The notes under the pieces: model-generated
Told to the model about the DNA's origin: nothing
Databases searched by the model: none
The model's input: only the letters and a program-made list of their open reading frames with translations
NCBI RefSeq assembly: GCF_900461455.1
Contig: NZ_UGIA01000001.1
Location: 1,302,001-1,366,000, forward strand
Direction of reading: 5' to 3'
Source: Helicobacter acinonychis
Lineage (GTDB): Bacteria > Campylobacterota > Campylobacteria > Campylobacterales > Helicobacteraceae
DNA: 64,000 nt
Shown: piece after piece, positions 31,957 to 41,332 of the stretch
How the letters are laid out: each line of letters opens with the position of its first letter
Position numbering within the stretch: position 1 is the first letter of the stretch
Position numbers and translations under genes: made by a program

Positions 31957-32179
31957 TGTAACTCAAAAATAAGAATAAATCAAGATTTCTTAAAAAATCA
32001 CCCGCTTTTTTCATCTTTTAACAACCCTTTTAAACAAGAACCGCTTTTTATAATCAAAATAAGTCTTTTCTCCCACTATATCGGTTTAAAAATAATTTTA
32101 TCGGTCATTTTTTACGATGAGTTGGCTTTTTAATCTTTAGATCGCGTTTGGTTGTTCTTGCTTGTTTCTGAGGTTAGGG

Positions 32180-32185
32180 TAAAAT
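32180..32185 (+). promoter_or_regulatory. -10 box for the aapA-type toxin mRNA
   Basis: GGGTAAAAT ends 5 bases before the 5' hairpin (32191), so the transcript would begin almost exactly at the stem, as described for stable AapA messages. Confidence 0.5.
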
Positions 32186-32190
32186 AACGA

Positions 32191-32279
32191 TTACCCCCCT
32201 AGTTTTTTTGCCAGAGATTAGGGGGTAAGATTACCTTTCAAAAGATTATTATGTCCAAAAAACATGGTAAAAAACCTTT
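32191..32279 (-). ncRNA. Predicted IsoA-type antisense antitoxin RNA
   Basis: On the minus strand a TATAAT (plus-strand ATTATA at 32286-32291, within the toxin codons for LLYL) would start an RNA near 32279. It would run about 85-90 bases across the toxin start codon and end at the hairpin TTACCCCC...GGGGGGTAA (32191-32228), which is followed by TCGTTATTTT. The length, position over the 5' UTR and start codon, and a promoter inside the toxin frame are the features of IsoA RNAs that repress aapA translation in H. pylori. This is inferred from sequence, not measured. Confidence 0.55.
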
Positions 32280-32313
32280 GGTTCTATTATACTTAAAAAT
32301 ACCTCTTTTATAA
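32251..32313 (+). CDS. AapA-family small toxin peptide, probably truncated
   Basis: ATG at 32251 encodes a 20-residue peptide starting MSKKHGKK and containing LLYLKI, closely resembling the start of AapA1 (as I recall, MATKHGK...TLYLKIS). AapA peptides of about 30 residues insert in the inner membrane. Here TAA comes at codon 21. In a shifted frame the sequence would continue SFISLGLKQWLKK, similar to the basic-hydrophobic AapA tail, so a small frame change after LYLKI probably truncated it. A 10-base inverted repeat (AAACCTTTGG at 32272, CCAAAGGTTT at 32352) and a 3' hairpin flank it, fitting the long-range folding of AapA messages. The ribosome site is weak. Confidence 0.6.
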   Translation: MSKKHGKKPLVLLYLKIPLL

Positions 32314-32361
32314 GTCTAGGGTTAAAACAGTGGTTAAAAAAACCCATTAAGCCAAAGGTTT

Positions 32362-32391
32362 CCTCTGCTTAAAAAGTAGGGGTTTTCCTTT
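32362..32391 (+). terminator. 3' hairpin of the aapA-type message
   Basis: CCTCTGC (32362-32368) pairs with GTAGGGG (32376-32382), then TTTTCCTTT. The same design (hairpin ending GGGG, then TTTCCTTTT) follows the second aapA-type locus at 56.9 kb. Confidence 0.5.
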
Positions 32392-32420
32392 AGGGTCAAT
32401 CGCTTGTTATTTATTGCCAT

Positions 32421-35400
32421 TTATTGCCCATTTTCAATGGTTTGAATCTCTTCATCGGTGAGGTTGTAGAGCTGATAGACTAAGGCGTCAATTTCTTGCT
32501 CTAATTCCTGAGTGTTGGCTTTGGGGTCTTTCTCTTTTGTTTGTAAGATCCGCTCTGTGCAATCGGCGATTTTTTGGGCTGATTCTTGGTTTTGTTGGGT
32601 GATTTGGGGAATGGGGAGCCGTTCTAAAAAAGCCTTTTTATAGCGATAACCACTCTCACCTAGTCCACCGCCTGCGTAGAAAGTTTTGAAAGCAAAAGTA
32701 ATCAATTTAGAATGCAACATTCCTAAAAGATAGTGTAAATGCTCTCCTGTGAGAATAAAGCTCGTGGCTTCTGCATAACAATATCCTAACTCACATGATC
32801 CATTATCTAAATAAAATCGTGGCTCTTGCACGATCTCGCCATACACAATTTTTTCTTTTTCAAACTCTTCAATATACGCGCAATTCCTGAGATGGTAGGG
32901 GGTGTCTCCTTGATCGGATCGTGTTGCAATAGCGTCCCAATGAGAGTCTAAATGCGCTTTGAGCGTGGGGTATTTTTCTATATCTATTGGAGGGATTTTA
33001 TGATTAGAAAAAGAAGTATAGCCATTATGGGTGTTAATCAGCCACTCCCCCGCCCACTCATAACGATACCGCTTAATATTTCTCCCTCTTAAAACGGGTT
33101 TGATAAGCTTTTGAGTTCTTTCTCTTTCGCTCATTCCCATGCCATCTTTTTGCGAATCATCGCAATTTTTTAAGATTTCGTCTCTTTTTTCAGTGGGAAT
33201 GATAAAGGCTTCGTTGCAGCCGGTTTTTATCCCGTAATTGATTTGAATACCCCAGTCTTTAAGCGGGGTACCGTTTTGTTCTATTTTATCCCTTAAATCT
33301 AAAAGCTTGGTGTTGGCAAAAATAAAGCTTTCTGTTTTGAGCGCGTTTTGTCTCATAAGTAGGGGGTGGGTGTTTTTCAAATCGTTTTTATCGTTTGGGG
33401 TGGGTTCGTAATATTTAAAGCGGCTCTCTTTAAGGGGCACTTGTTTGATGGAATTGATGATGCTTGTATCCACTGTAGCGCTTTCAAAGACTTTTAAGGC
33501 ACTCAATTCCATGTAGCTAATAATGGTGGTGTTTTTGAGTAAAAACTCTCTTAATTTAGCGCCGTATTTAGCGCGTGTGTATTTGTTAGAAGTGATGAAA
33601 GCGTTAAACCCCTTTTCTTTTAAAAGATTGGAAGCTAGGGCAAAAAAGTAGGTGTAAATGTCAGCGGAGCTGTTATAGAAATTTTGGTATTGCTTTTCTA
33701 ATAAAGGTTTTAAGTCTTTGATTTTTTCTTGGCGGATATAAGGCGGGTTGCCCATGATGCAATCAAAGCCTAAAAAATTCCCCTCATCATCCAGCACTTC
33801 AGGGAATTCAAAGCGCCATTCAAACGCATTTTGATACTCCCTACCACTTAAGGCGTCATCAAGCCTTTTTCTCAAAGTTCTAATACGCCCATAAGAAGCA
33901 AAAGCCTCTTCCTGTTTTTCAGGGCTTAGTTCAGGCGTGCCAAAAATATTTGGGATAAAATAACTTAAGCCATCCAGCAAACTCTTATCATCTAGGGCAA
34001 AATCATTGTAATTGTTAATGTGTTTTTCAATAGCCTTTTCAAGCTCTGTTTTAGTTTTAGGGTCTTTGAGCGTGAGCGAAAAAGTGTTTTTTAAGTCTGA
34101 GATTTTGTTAATAAGATCTGCTTTATTGAAGGGATAGAGAGGGTTTGGGTCTTTGTATTGGGCGACTAGATCTTTGTATTCTTGGACTTTTTTCTTGATA
34201 TTAGGAATCTTTTTGAGATCGTCATTCAAACTAAAGCGTGAAATCAAGCTGTTACCGCATTTGATATTAATATCAATGTTGGGGAGGGTTTCAAGCGCTT
34301 GGGTGTTACCTTTTTCATCAAAAATATAGTAGCTGTATTTTAAAAGCTCTATCCATAATCTGAGCTTGGTGATTTCGCAAGAGTTGGGGTTAATATCCAC
34401 GCCAAAAAGGCAGTTTTCAATGATGGATTTCTTAAGCTCAAAGAGTTCTTTTTGGATTTGGTGGTGATCGTCGTTTTCAATCTCTGGCATTGTGTAGTTA
34501 AAGATCCCGCCCTTTGGCGTGCGGATGATGATTTCATCGTTTTCCAATATGAGATCGCAGCGATACAAAGAAGTGATAAGCCCTAGATCGTAAGCAATCC
34601 ATACCATTTCATTGAGTGCAGAGACTAAAAAATGCCCACTCCCCACCGCCGGATCGCAAATGCGTAAGGTTAAAAGCGTGTTCAGGTATTCTTTGTGTTT
34701 ATCCTCTTTGTAGCTATCTTTTAGATAATTTTGTAATTCTGTTAAATCTTCACACTTTATTTGATAGGTTTGATTGAATTTATCCAACACAATTGATGTG
34801 ATACTCTCTTTGCACATGTAGCTTGTGATAAGGCTTGGGGTATAAAAACTCCCCTCTTTATAGCCGTTAAGTTTTTCAAAAACAAGCCCGAGCACGGCTG
34901 AATTGATCAGCGTGTCGTGGTTTTGCTTCACTCCTTGCTTGATGTCTTTAGGGGTGGTGGTGAAGTCATAAGCATGCAAAAATGCAAAAAGGTATTCCAG
35001 CAAGGGCAAAGATTTTTTGTCGTCTTTTTTGAGAATGGATTGGGGATAAAGCTCTAAGGAATTGTTATTGAGCAATTTGATTTGATAATTCTTTAATTCT
35101 AAGGGCGTTTTATCAAACAAACTGGAGTTCAAATAAGGGATTTTTTCTAAAATCTTGTTTTCTTTAATCGCTTGGGAGCGTTCGCTGTTTTTCTTGGCTA
35201 AAACTTCAAAAAAGAGGGTGTTTAGGGCGTTGAAATGCTTAAAGTTTTCTGTGGTTAAAAAAGGTTTTTCAAAATGCTTGAAAGAGATTAAAAGGCTTTC
35301 TAAAAGCCGTAAAAATAAAATGCGGTTATTCCAAGCGATCAGTAACGCCATGACTTCTTCATCATCTAAATTGTTGTATTGCTCTTTTAGGGCATCGCTT

Positions 35401-36194
35401 AGGGAGTTTTTGGTATGGCTGGGTTTGATTAAAATTTTCCCATCCCTACTTTGCTCTTCTAACCCCAAAATATAAAGCAATTCTTTATAAAAATTTTTGT
35501 TAAGCGTGTTGGCATCAAGGGTTCTTTTTTGTTTTAAAAGAGCTTCTGGGCTTAAAACTTGATAGATCAAGGGGAGTTCTTCATCGCTCCAATCGTTCAA
35601 ATTAAAATAAGTGTATGGGAGTTTGCCTTGAAAATTTTCTTGCAAATACAATTCTAACTCGCTGTAAAATTTTGGTTTTGAAGAATCTGTGCCTTCTTTT
35701 TTAACGCAATTTTTATAGAATTGTTTGATGCATTTATCTTCTTTTAAAAAGAGCAAATCTTTACAATCAAAGAGAAAATATTCATGCGCGTTGCAGATAA
35801 TGGTGTGTTTTAGGGAATTGTTTTTTTCTTTTTCGGTTTCATCTAAAAAATACAAAACCATTTGACAAAAGGCTTTACTGAGCAACTTTGTTTTGTCTTT
35901 GGGGAATTCATTTTTATTACTCAATTTTTTGACTTCAATAAGCACCAAAACTTCTTCATTACTATTATAAATCGCGCTATCAACTTTTTTATAAGTGTTG
36001 CATTCATATTCATAGACATTGTCTAAAAATTTGTTGATTTTGTTTTTTTGAAACTCTTCATCATCTTGTTTTGGCGCGTTTTCTAGCAAGCTTTTTATTT
36101 CTTTTTTAAATTTTTTTATAGTTTCTATTGTGGGTGTTTGGGGACTATACTTTTTAATGAAATCTTTGAGTGGGTTGAAAATGAAACTGATCAT
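32421..36194 (-). CDS. Type IIG restriction-modification enzyme (Eco57I-like, HP1517 type)
   Basis: A single 1257-residue polypeptide combining nuclease, methyltransferase and target recognition. Near residue 85 is the PD-(D/E)xK-type motif with NEEVLVLIEVKKL (ExK). Around 513 is the AdoMet-binding motif I DPAVGSGHFLVSAL, and around 813 the N6-adenine motif CIMGNPPYIRQEK. The C-terminal 400 residues (GIQINYGIKTGCNEAFII, VLRGRNIKRY, YEWAGEWLINTHNG, LGMLHSKLITFAFKTFYAG) form a TaqI-like recognition domain. The frame is intact with no simple repeat. No separate specificity gene is present. It lies head-on to the small toxin locus and 185 bases from the type III genes. Confidence 0.9.
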   Translation of the reverse strand: MISFIFNPLKDFIKKYSPQTPTIETIKKFKKEIKSLLENAPKQDDEEFQKNKINKFLDNVYEYECNTYKKVDSAIYNSNEEVLVLIEVKKLSNKNEFPKDKTKLLSKAFCQMVLYFLDETEKEKNNSLKHTIICNAHEYFLFDCKDLLFLKEDKCIKQFYKNCVKKEGTDSSKPKFYSELELYLQENFQGKLPYTYFNLNDWSDEELPLIYQVLSPEALLKQKRTLDANTLNKNFYKELLYILGLEEQSRDGKILIKPSHTKNSLSDALKEQYNNLDDEEVMALLIAWNNRILFLRLLESLLISFKHFEKPFLTTENFKHFNALNTLFFEVLAKKNSERSQAIKENKILEKIPYLNSSLFDKTPLELKNYQIKLLNNNSLELYPQSILKKDDKKSLPLLEYLFAFLHAYDFTTTPKDIKQGVKQNHDTLINSAVLGLVFEKLNGYKEGSFYTPSLITSYMCKESITSIVLDKFNQTYQIKCEDLTELQNYLKDSYKEDKHKEYLNTLLTLRICDPAVGSGHFLVSALNEMVWIAYDLGLITSLYRCDLILENDEIIIRTPKGGIFNYTMPEIENDDHHQIQKELFELKKSIIENCLFGVDINPNSCEITKLRLWIELLKYSYYIFDEKGNTQALETLPNIDINIKCGNSLISRFSLNDDLKKIPNIKKKVQEYKDLVAQYKDPNPLYPFNKADLINKISDLKNTFSLTLKDPKTKTELEKAIEKHINNYNDFALDDKSLLDGLSYFIPNIFGTPELSPEKQEEAFASYGRIRTLRKRLDDALSGREYQNAFEWRFEFPEVLDDEGNFLGFDCIMGNPPYIRQEKIKDLKPLLEKQYQNFYNSSADIYTYFFALASNLLKEKGFNAFITSNKYTRAKYGAKLREFLLKNTTIISYMELSALKVFESATVDTSIINSIKQVPLKESRFKYYEPTPNDKNDLKNTHPLLMRQNALKTESFIFANTKLLDLRDKIEQNGTPLKDWGIQINYGIKTGCNEAFIIPTEKRDEILKNCDDSQKDGMGMSERERTQKLIKPVLRGRNIKRYRYEWAGEWLINTHNGYTSFSNHKIPPIDIEKYPTLKAHLDSHWDAIATRSDQGDTPYHLRNCAYIEEFEKEKIVYGEIVQEPRFYLDNGSCELGYCYAEATSFILTGEHLHYLLGMLHSKLITFAFKTFYAGGGLGESGYRYKKAFLERLPIPQITQQNQESAQKIADCTERILQTKEKDPKANTQELEQEIDALVYQLYNLTDEEIQTIENGQ

Positions 36195-36378
36195 AAAATG
36201 CCTTTGAGATCTAATGAAATGCGATCAAATTATAGCAAAATGGCTGTGAAATCCAAAGAAAACGCTTTTCTTTAAAACCGCGCTTTTCGCTATTCAAACG
36301 CGAGTTATAAAATAGAATTTTAGATAAAGTTAAAAAGTCAAATTGTTTCATGTGAAACATTGGGGTAATGGATCTATT

Positions 36379-39303
36379 TTAACTCTGTTTTGTATGGTTT
36401 AAAACTTCATTGATCAACGCGCTTAATTGATCCTTACTCATCTTTGTTTTGTATTCAATATTCACGCCTTGCTTTTTTAAAGCTTCAAAAAATTTCTCAG
36501 CGGTTGAAATTTTTCGCTCTTCTTCAGGGCGCAATTGGATTTCTCTATCATACCCCTTAGTTTCTATCACTAACAACACTTTTTTATCGTTATTTTCAAC
36601 CACATACCCAAAATCAGGGCTATAAGATTGATTCAATCCTACTGGGATCTTAACCCTAGGGAGTTTGCCAAAAACAATGATTTTGGTATCGTTAGATTCT
36701 TCAATCGTGCCTTCTTCAGCCTCACTATCCACTTGCATGAAATTTTCATACAAGCATTTTTCTCGCGCGCTTGCATTTTTAATTTCATATTTTCGTGCCC
36801 CTAAACTCCCATCTAAAAATTCTCTAACCTCTCCCTTTTCATCATAAAACGCATCGTTTTTTTTGTTTTTAATAGCCGTTTCGCGCATTTGATAGGAAAT
36901 TTTATCTTTAATATTTTGATAAATAATTTCTAAAAATAGATCCCCTAAGCGCCTTAAGCTCTCTTGTTCATTGTTTTTAATTGAGTTAAACTTTTTTGCA
37001 TCAATTTTTTCTAATACTTTAGCCACGCTTTTAAAACTCAATTTCACCTTATTAGACAAGGCACTGATAAATTCATGCAAGCTAAATGAACATGCGCTTT
37101 TTTGCTCAATAGACTTTGCCACTTCGTTTTTTTTCATGGTTTCTACTTTTTTATGCGTTGTAACCGCAACGAATTTTGAACTGATTTCAAAAGAAGAATT
37201 GATTTTTTTGACAATCTCTTCAATCAAGCGCTCGCTATCAATAGCATAAGTGATCCAGGCTTTACAATTCAAGATTTCCCATAAGGCTTCAAATTTTTTA
37301 AAATTTTCTTGATTGATTTTAATTTTTTCAATTTTTCGCTCGTTTTTGTTTCTCACCCTGGAATGGCCAATCAAGCGATCTTTTAAAAAATCTTTTAATT
37401 TTTCAAAATCCAAGTATTTTTCACTTTTTAATTCTTCTAATTTTGGCTCTTTTTCTAAAAATTCATTTTGATTGAGAGTGAGTTTAAAATTCCCATCATC
37501 TGTGTTTTCCCCAAAACCCAAACCCTCTAATTTGTCAAACAAAGCCCCATAAAACCCTTTTTTAATCACCCCATTTTCTTCCAACTCCCCCCCACTAAAT
37601 TCCTTTTTAATCAAGCTATGTTCGCTTATCTCTTGCTGGATTGCTCCCACAAAATCCCCCTCAACTTGCGGCACGATCACCACCAATTCATTGACAAAAT
37701 CAAAATCAACATGCTCTTTAGTGATGCGTTCGCCCTTTTGATTCACAGCGAGCCTTAAGCCTCTGCCAATTTGTTGCAATTTAGTGATATTAGAATGGCT
37801 GGGGGCTAATTTGCAAATCGTCATCACATTAGGGTTATCCCACCCCTCTTGCAACGCCCATTGCGAAAAAATAAACCTGAGATCGGAATCAAAACTCAGC
37901 AATTTTTCTTTTTCTTTTAAAATGAGTTCAATCGCTTTAGCTTCATCGCCCTCTTTATTGCTTTTAGCAAAATACCCTCCATGCACTTTTTTAATGTCAT
38001 CTTTAGCGCGCTCTAAATACGCTCTATAATTTTTATCTAAAGGCTTTTTTAAAACTTCTTCAAGCTCTTGTTGGTAAAGTTTTTCAAATAAAAGGGCTAA
38101 TTTAGCCGGCTTTTCATTTTCACTTAAATAGCTATTCACCCCGCTAATAAACACCATGCACAAGGCTTTAACCCCTTTTTTATAAAGCTCTTCTTCTCTT
38201 TCAAAATGGCTTTCTATCGCTATTCTTAGCATCATTTCTTGCTCACCCTCTAAAAGATGGGAAAAAGATTCTTTTTGATCCAACAATAAATTAAAGCCAT
38301 TAAGAAATAGCACTTCCTTTTTAGCGATTTTTTCTACAATATAATCTTTTAAAGTGCTGATATTGGTTAGCTCCCCCAAATTATCGTGCTTTTTGACTTT
38401 AACGCTTTTAGTTTTATTTTCTAAATCCGTGTAGCTAATCATCGCTTCGTATTCATTTTGTATTTTTTTAATCTCTTTAACTTCCAAAAAATACTCTTGA
38501 CTCTCTCCCACAGACGCCACGCTAATGCTTTTCACTAGCCCATCATCAAACGCTTTTTTGCTGTCTAATGCATAAATCAAATTATTATAATCATCTCTAA
38601 AAGTCGCCCCAAACCTGAGCGTGATCAAAGCGTTTAATTTTTCCAAATAATTCTTTGTTTTATCGCCTAAAAATCGGTGCGGTTCATCCATGATCACTAC
38701 TGGGCGGATATTGGCTAAAGCTTGCATGTAACTTTTTGCACCATTGAATAAATTCATGTTTTCTAAACATGATTTATTGATAATGTTGCCCTCTTTATTA
38801 AAAGCAGAAAAAGTCATCACCAAAACACAGCATTTGTGATTACTCACTAAAATAAAGCTTTCAATATCTTCATAGCTTTCTAAATGCGTGTTAGAATACT
38901 CGCTTTTAAAAAACTCTCTTGTGATTTCAATATTCTTTAAAACCCCTAATTTAATGGCGTTGCTTGGCACTAAAACGATAAATTTTGACAAACCATATTC
39001 TTTGTGCAAGGCATAAACGCATTCCAAAAAGCAAAAGGTCTTCCCCGTACCTGTTTCCATTAAAATATCGCAATTTAACGACTTCTCAATCCCTATAATT
39101 CCTTGGGTTATTTTTTGCTCTGATTGCAAGTTTTTGATATTTTCTAATAAAAGATCTTTGAGCGCCTCTATTTCAAAAACAGGGTTAAAAATCCTTTGAA
39201 CATCCTTTTGTGACTCTCTCAATCTAATCCCATTAAACACCCCTAAAATTTGCTTCAAGCATTGCTCTTGATAATTTAATCGTTTGAATTTGATTTTCAT
39301 CAT
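36379..39303 (-). CDS. res: Type III restriction enzyme, Res subunit
   Basis: The 974-residue Res subunit translocates DNA and cuts when bound to Mod. Superfamily 2 helicase motifs: Walker A DILMETGTGKTFCFLE (near residue 84), DEPH-type motif II VVIMDEPHRFLGD (near 204), TLRFGATFRDD, and motif VI LQQIGRGLRLAV. The C-terminal nuclease site is PDFGYVV...KKVLLVIETKGYDRE (PD...ExK, near 905-925). The frame is intact. It directly follows mod on the same strand: the mod stop and res start abut. Because Mod provides target recognition and is OFF here, Res should be unable to restrict in this state. Confidence 0.92.
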   Translation of the reverse strand: MMKIKFKRLNYQEQCLKQILGVFNGIRLRESQKDVQRIFNPVFEIEALKDLLLENIKNLQSEQKITQGIIGIEKSLNCDILMETGTGKTFCFLECVYALHKEYGLSKFIVLVPSNAIKLGVLKNIEITREFFKSEYSNTHLESYEDIESFILVSNHKCCVLVMTFSAFNKEGNIINKSCLENMNLFNGAKSYMQALANIRPVVIMDEPHRFLGDKTKNYLEKLNALITLRFGATFRDDYNNLIYALDSKKAFDDGLVKSISVASVGESQEYFLEVKEIKKIQNEYEAMISYTDLENKTKSVKVKKHDNLGELTNISTLKDYIVEKIAKKEVLFLNGFNLLLDQKESFSHLLEGEQEMMLRIAIESHFEREEELYKKGVKALCMVFISGVNSYLSENEKPAKLALLFEKLYQQELEEVLKKPLDKNYRAYLERAKDDIKKVHGGYFAKSNKEGDEAKAIELILKEKEKLLSFDSDLRFIFSQWALQEGWDNPNVMTICKLAPSHSNITKLQQIGRGLRLAVNQKGERITKEHVDFDFVNELVVIVPQVEGDFVGAIQQEISEHSLIKKEFSGGELEENGVIKKGFYGALFDKLEGLGFGENTDDGNFKLTLNQNEFLEKEPKLEELKSEKYLDFEKLKDFLKDRLIGHSRVRNKNERKIEKIKINQENFKKFEALWEILNCKAWITYAIDSERLIEEIVKKINSSFEISSKFVAVTTHKKVETMKKNEVAKSIEQKSACSFSLHEFISALSNKVKLSFKSVAKVLEKIDAKKFNSIKNNEQESLRRLGDLFLEIIYQNIKDKISYQMRETAIKNKKNDAFYDEKGEVREFLDGSLGARKYEIKNASAREKCLYENFMQVDSEAEEGTIEESNDTKIIVFGKLPRVKIPVGLNQSYSPDFGYVVENNDKKVLLVIETKGYDREIQLRPEEERKISTAEKFFEALKKQGVNIEYKTKMSKDQLSALINEVLNHTKQS

Positions 39304-41282
39304 CTATCTCCTACTTTTTAAATCGTTAATCTCTAAATGCAATTCATTCAAATTACTGCTCAATTCCAAATATAAATTATCGTTACTGATATTAAGCATA
39401 TACATGCTAATTTTTTCTACCCCTTTATCTTTCAAGTTTTCTAAAACTTCGCTCATTTCTATATCCCCCACAATGAAAGCCGTATTTTTAGCCAGATACA
39501 AAACATTTTCAATCAAGCAAGTTATAGGGGTAGTGAGTTCTAAACCCTCACACCATAAAAGATTCGTTAAAATCGTTTGGGTTTCTCTTTTTTTGGGGTT
39601 AGAATAAGCGAATAAATCCTTTTGCTCCACTTCGCTAAGATTTTTATTATAAATAACGCTCATTTCATCATCAACGATTTCAAACGCTTGAAAACCCACA
39701 TCTAAAAGAGGGCAAGTTTCTTTGATTTTAGCCCCCACTCTTTTAATCCTTTCTTCGGTGATGTCAAAAATGCTTGGGGAGGCAGATTTTAGGGTGTTTA
39801 AACAAAAGTCATGCGCGCTTTTGTTTTTCTTGGGATCAATTTTTTCGTCTGATTGGACCAGAATGAATCGCCTTTCTTTAAATTCAGCATTCAAGCCATT
39901 AAATAACCCCCCCCCTCACTTAATTTTTGATAATCGCTCTTATTACTCTCTAACACGGCATGCGCGGTTGTCCCGCTCCCAGCAAAAAAGTCTAAAATGA
40001 TGTCGCCCTCGTTTGTGGATAATTCAATCAATCGGTTAATGAGTTTTAGGGGTTTGGGGTATGAAAAAATTTTTTCTCCATTAAAAATATTTCTTACTTC
40101 ATTTGCTCCTATATCACTATAAAGATTAGTAATTAAATTAGAATATGCATTCCCACTTTTACGATAGATAATCTTGTAGTTTTTATTATCAATTGCACAT
40201 AATTCATACATTTTTCTATATGCACACCAAAAACCATCGCTTGTTTTTTGAAATTCAATAAATCCATTTTGATTACCAAAATCAAATAATTTTTTACTCC
40301 AAGTATAGCAGTATGATTTCTCTTTTTTAATATTTTGATGATTTTTAAACCATGTGCCATCAGGTGCTTGTATTTCATAATCCAAGCTTTCAATATATTG
40401 AAAACTACTTGCAGAACATGAGCGCATTAAAGGAGTGAGCTTATAATGCCCTCTTGTTTCAAAATACTCATCTTTTAAAACATAACCTTTTTCTTCCAAT
40501 TCTTCTTTTGTATTTTCATGTTTATTTGCTTTAAAATTACATTTTTGATAACAAAAAATATATTCCGTTCTTGTGTCAATCGTTTTATCTTCTGTTGTAT
40601 TGCCACTTGGCTTATTTTTAGAATGCCATATAAATTGAGCCACAAAATTCCCCTCCCCAAAAATCTCATCGCATAAAAGTTTGAGTTGGGCGGCTTCATT
40701 GTCATCAATAGAAATGAAAATCACGCCGTCTTTTTTGAGCAAATCTTTAGCGAGTAACAATCTAGGATACATGAAGCTAAGCCACCCGCTATGGCATTTT
40801 GACCCAAAAAGATTGTTGATATAATCCAATTTTTCTTTAGAATAATCCAATTGCTTTAAAAGCTCTTCATTAGATTGTGAAAAATCATCGCTGTAAATAA
40901 AATTGTCGTTTTTGGTGTTGTAAGGAGGGTCAATGTAAATCATTTTGATTTTTTCACTATAACTTTGTCTTAAGATTTTGAGAGCGTCTAAATTATCGCC
41001 CTTGATGAGGATGTGCTTGCTATTAGATTCGTTTAAGGGTTGTAAAATCTTATCGTTTTTCTTAAAAGCTTGAGTTAAAGCGATTTTTTTACCCACAAAA
41101 TTCAACCCATAGCCCTCTTCTTTTATTCCGCTAAAATCCCCTAATAACGCTTTTAATTTTTCTGCATCTAGCGTGAGTTTACCACCATTTTCCATGTTCA
41201 AGCAACCGGGAAAATAGCGGTTAAAAATCTCTAAATTTTTTTCATTAACGCTTTCTTCTTCACAAATCTCTTTATTTTGCAT
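39304..41282 (-). CDS. mod: Type III DNA methyltransferase Mod, phase-variable, OFF as read
   Basis: An N6-adenine methyltransferase of the beta group split in two frames. The first part (39891-41282, 463 residues) has the catalytic motif MIYIDPPYNTKNDNF (near residue 116), the variable target-recognition region (about 200-380) and the AdoMet site DIILDFFAGSGTTAHAVLE (near 431). It ends just after a poly-G tract as SEGGGYLMA. The C-terminal part continues from 39894 (NAEFKERRFILVQSDEK) for about 196 residues. Ten G (or seven) instead of nine would give one protein of about 660 residues. HP1522-like; a phase-variable regulator of methylation and, through it, of gene expression. Confidence 0.9.
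39907..39915 (-). repeat. Poly-G9 phase-variation tract in mod
   Basis: Nine G on the minus strand directly after the motif I region. The codons read AGT GAG GGG GGG GGT TAT; a tenth G would give GGG GGG GGG TTA TTT AAT GGC TTG AAT, joining the C-terminal part. Confidence 0.9.
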
Positions 41283-41332
41283 CTCTGTCCTTTATTTTAA
41301 ATGATTTAAATTACCCAATTCCACCTTAATTT

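Noticed and set aside
31951-32133. 60-residue plus-strand frame after the trp operon
   Set aside because: No ribosome site and AT-biased composition; likely chance.
32191-32228. CCCCC/GGGGG inverted repeat, first taken for a terminator of the type IIG gene
   Set aside because: It fits better as the 5' hairpin of the toxin message and the 3' hairpin of the antisense RNA, because of the -10 boxes placed around it.
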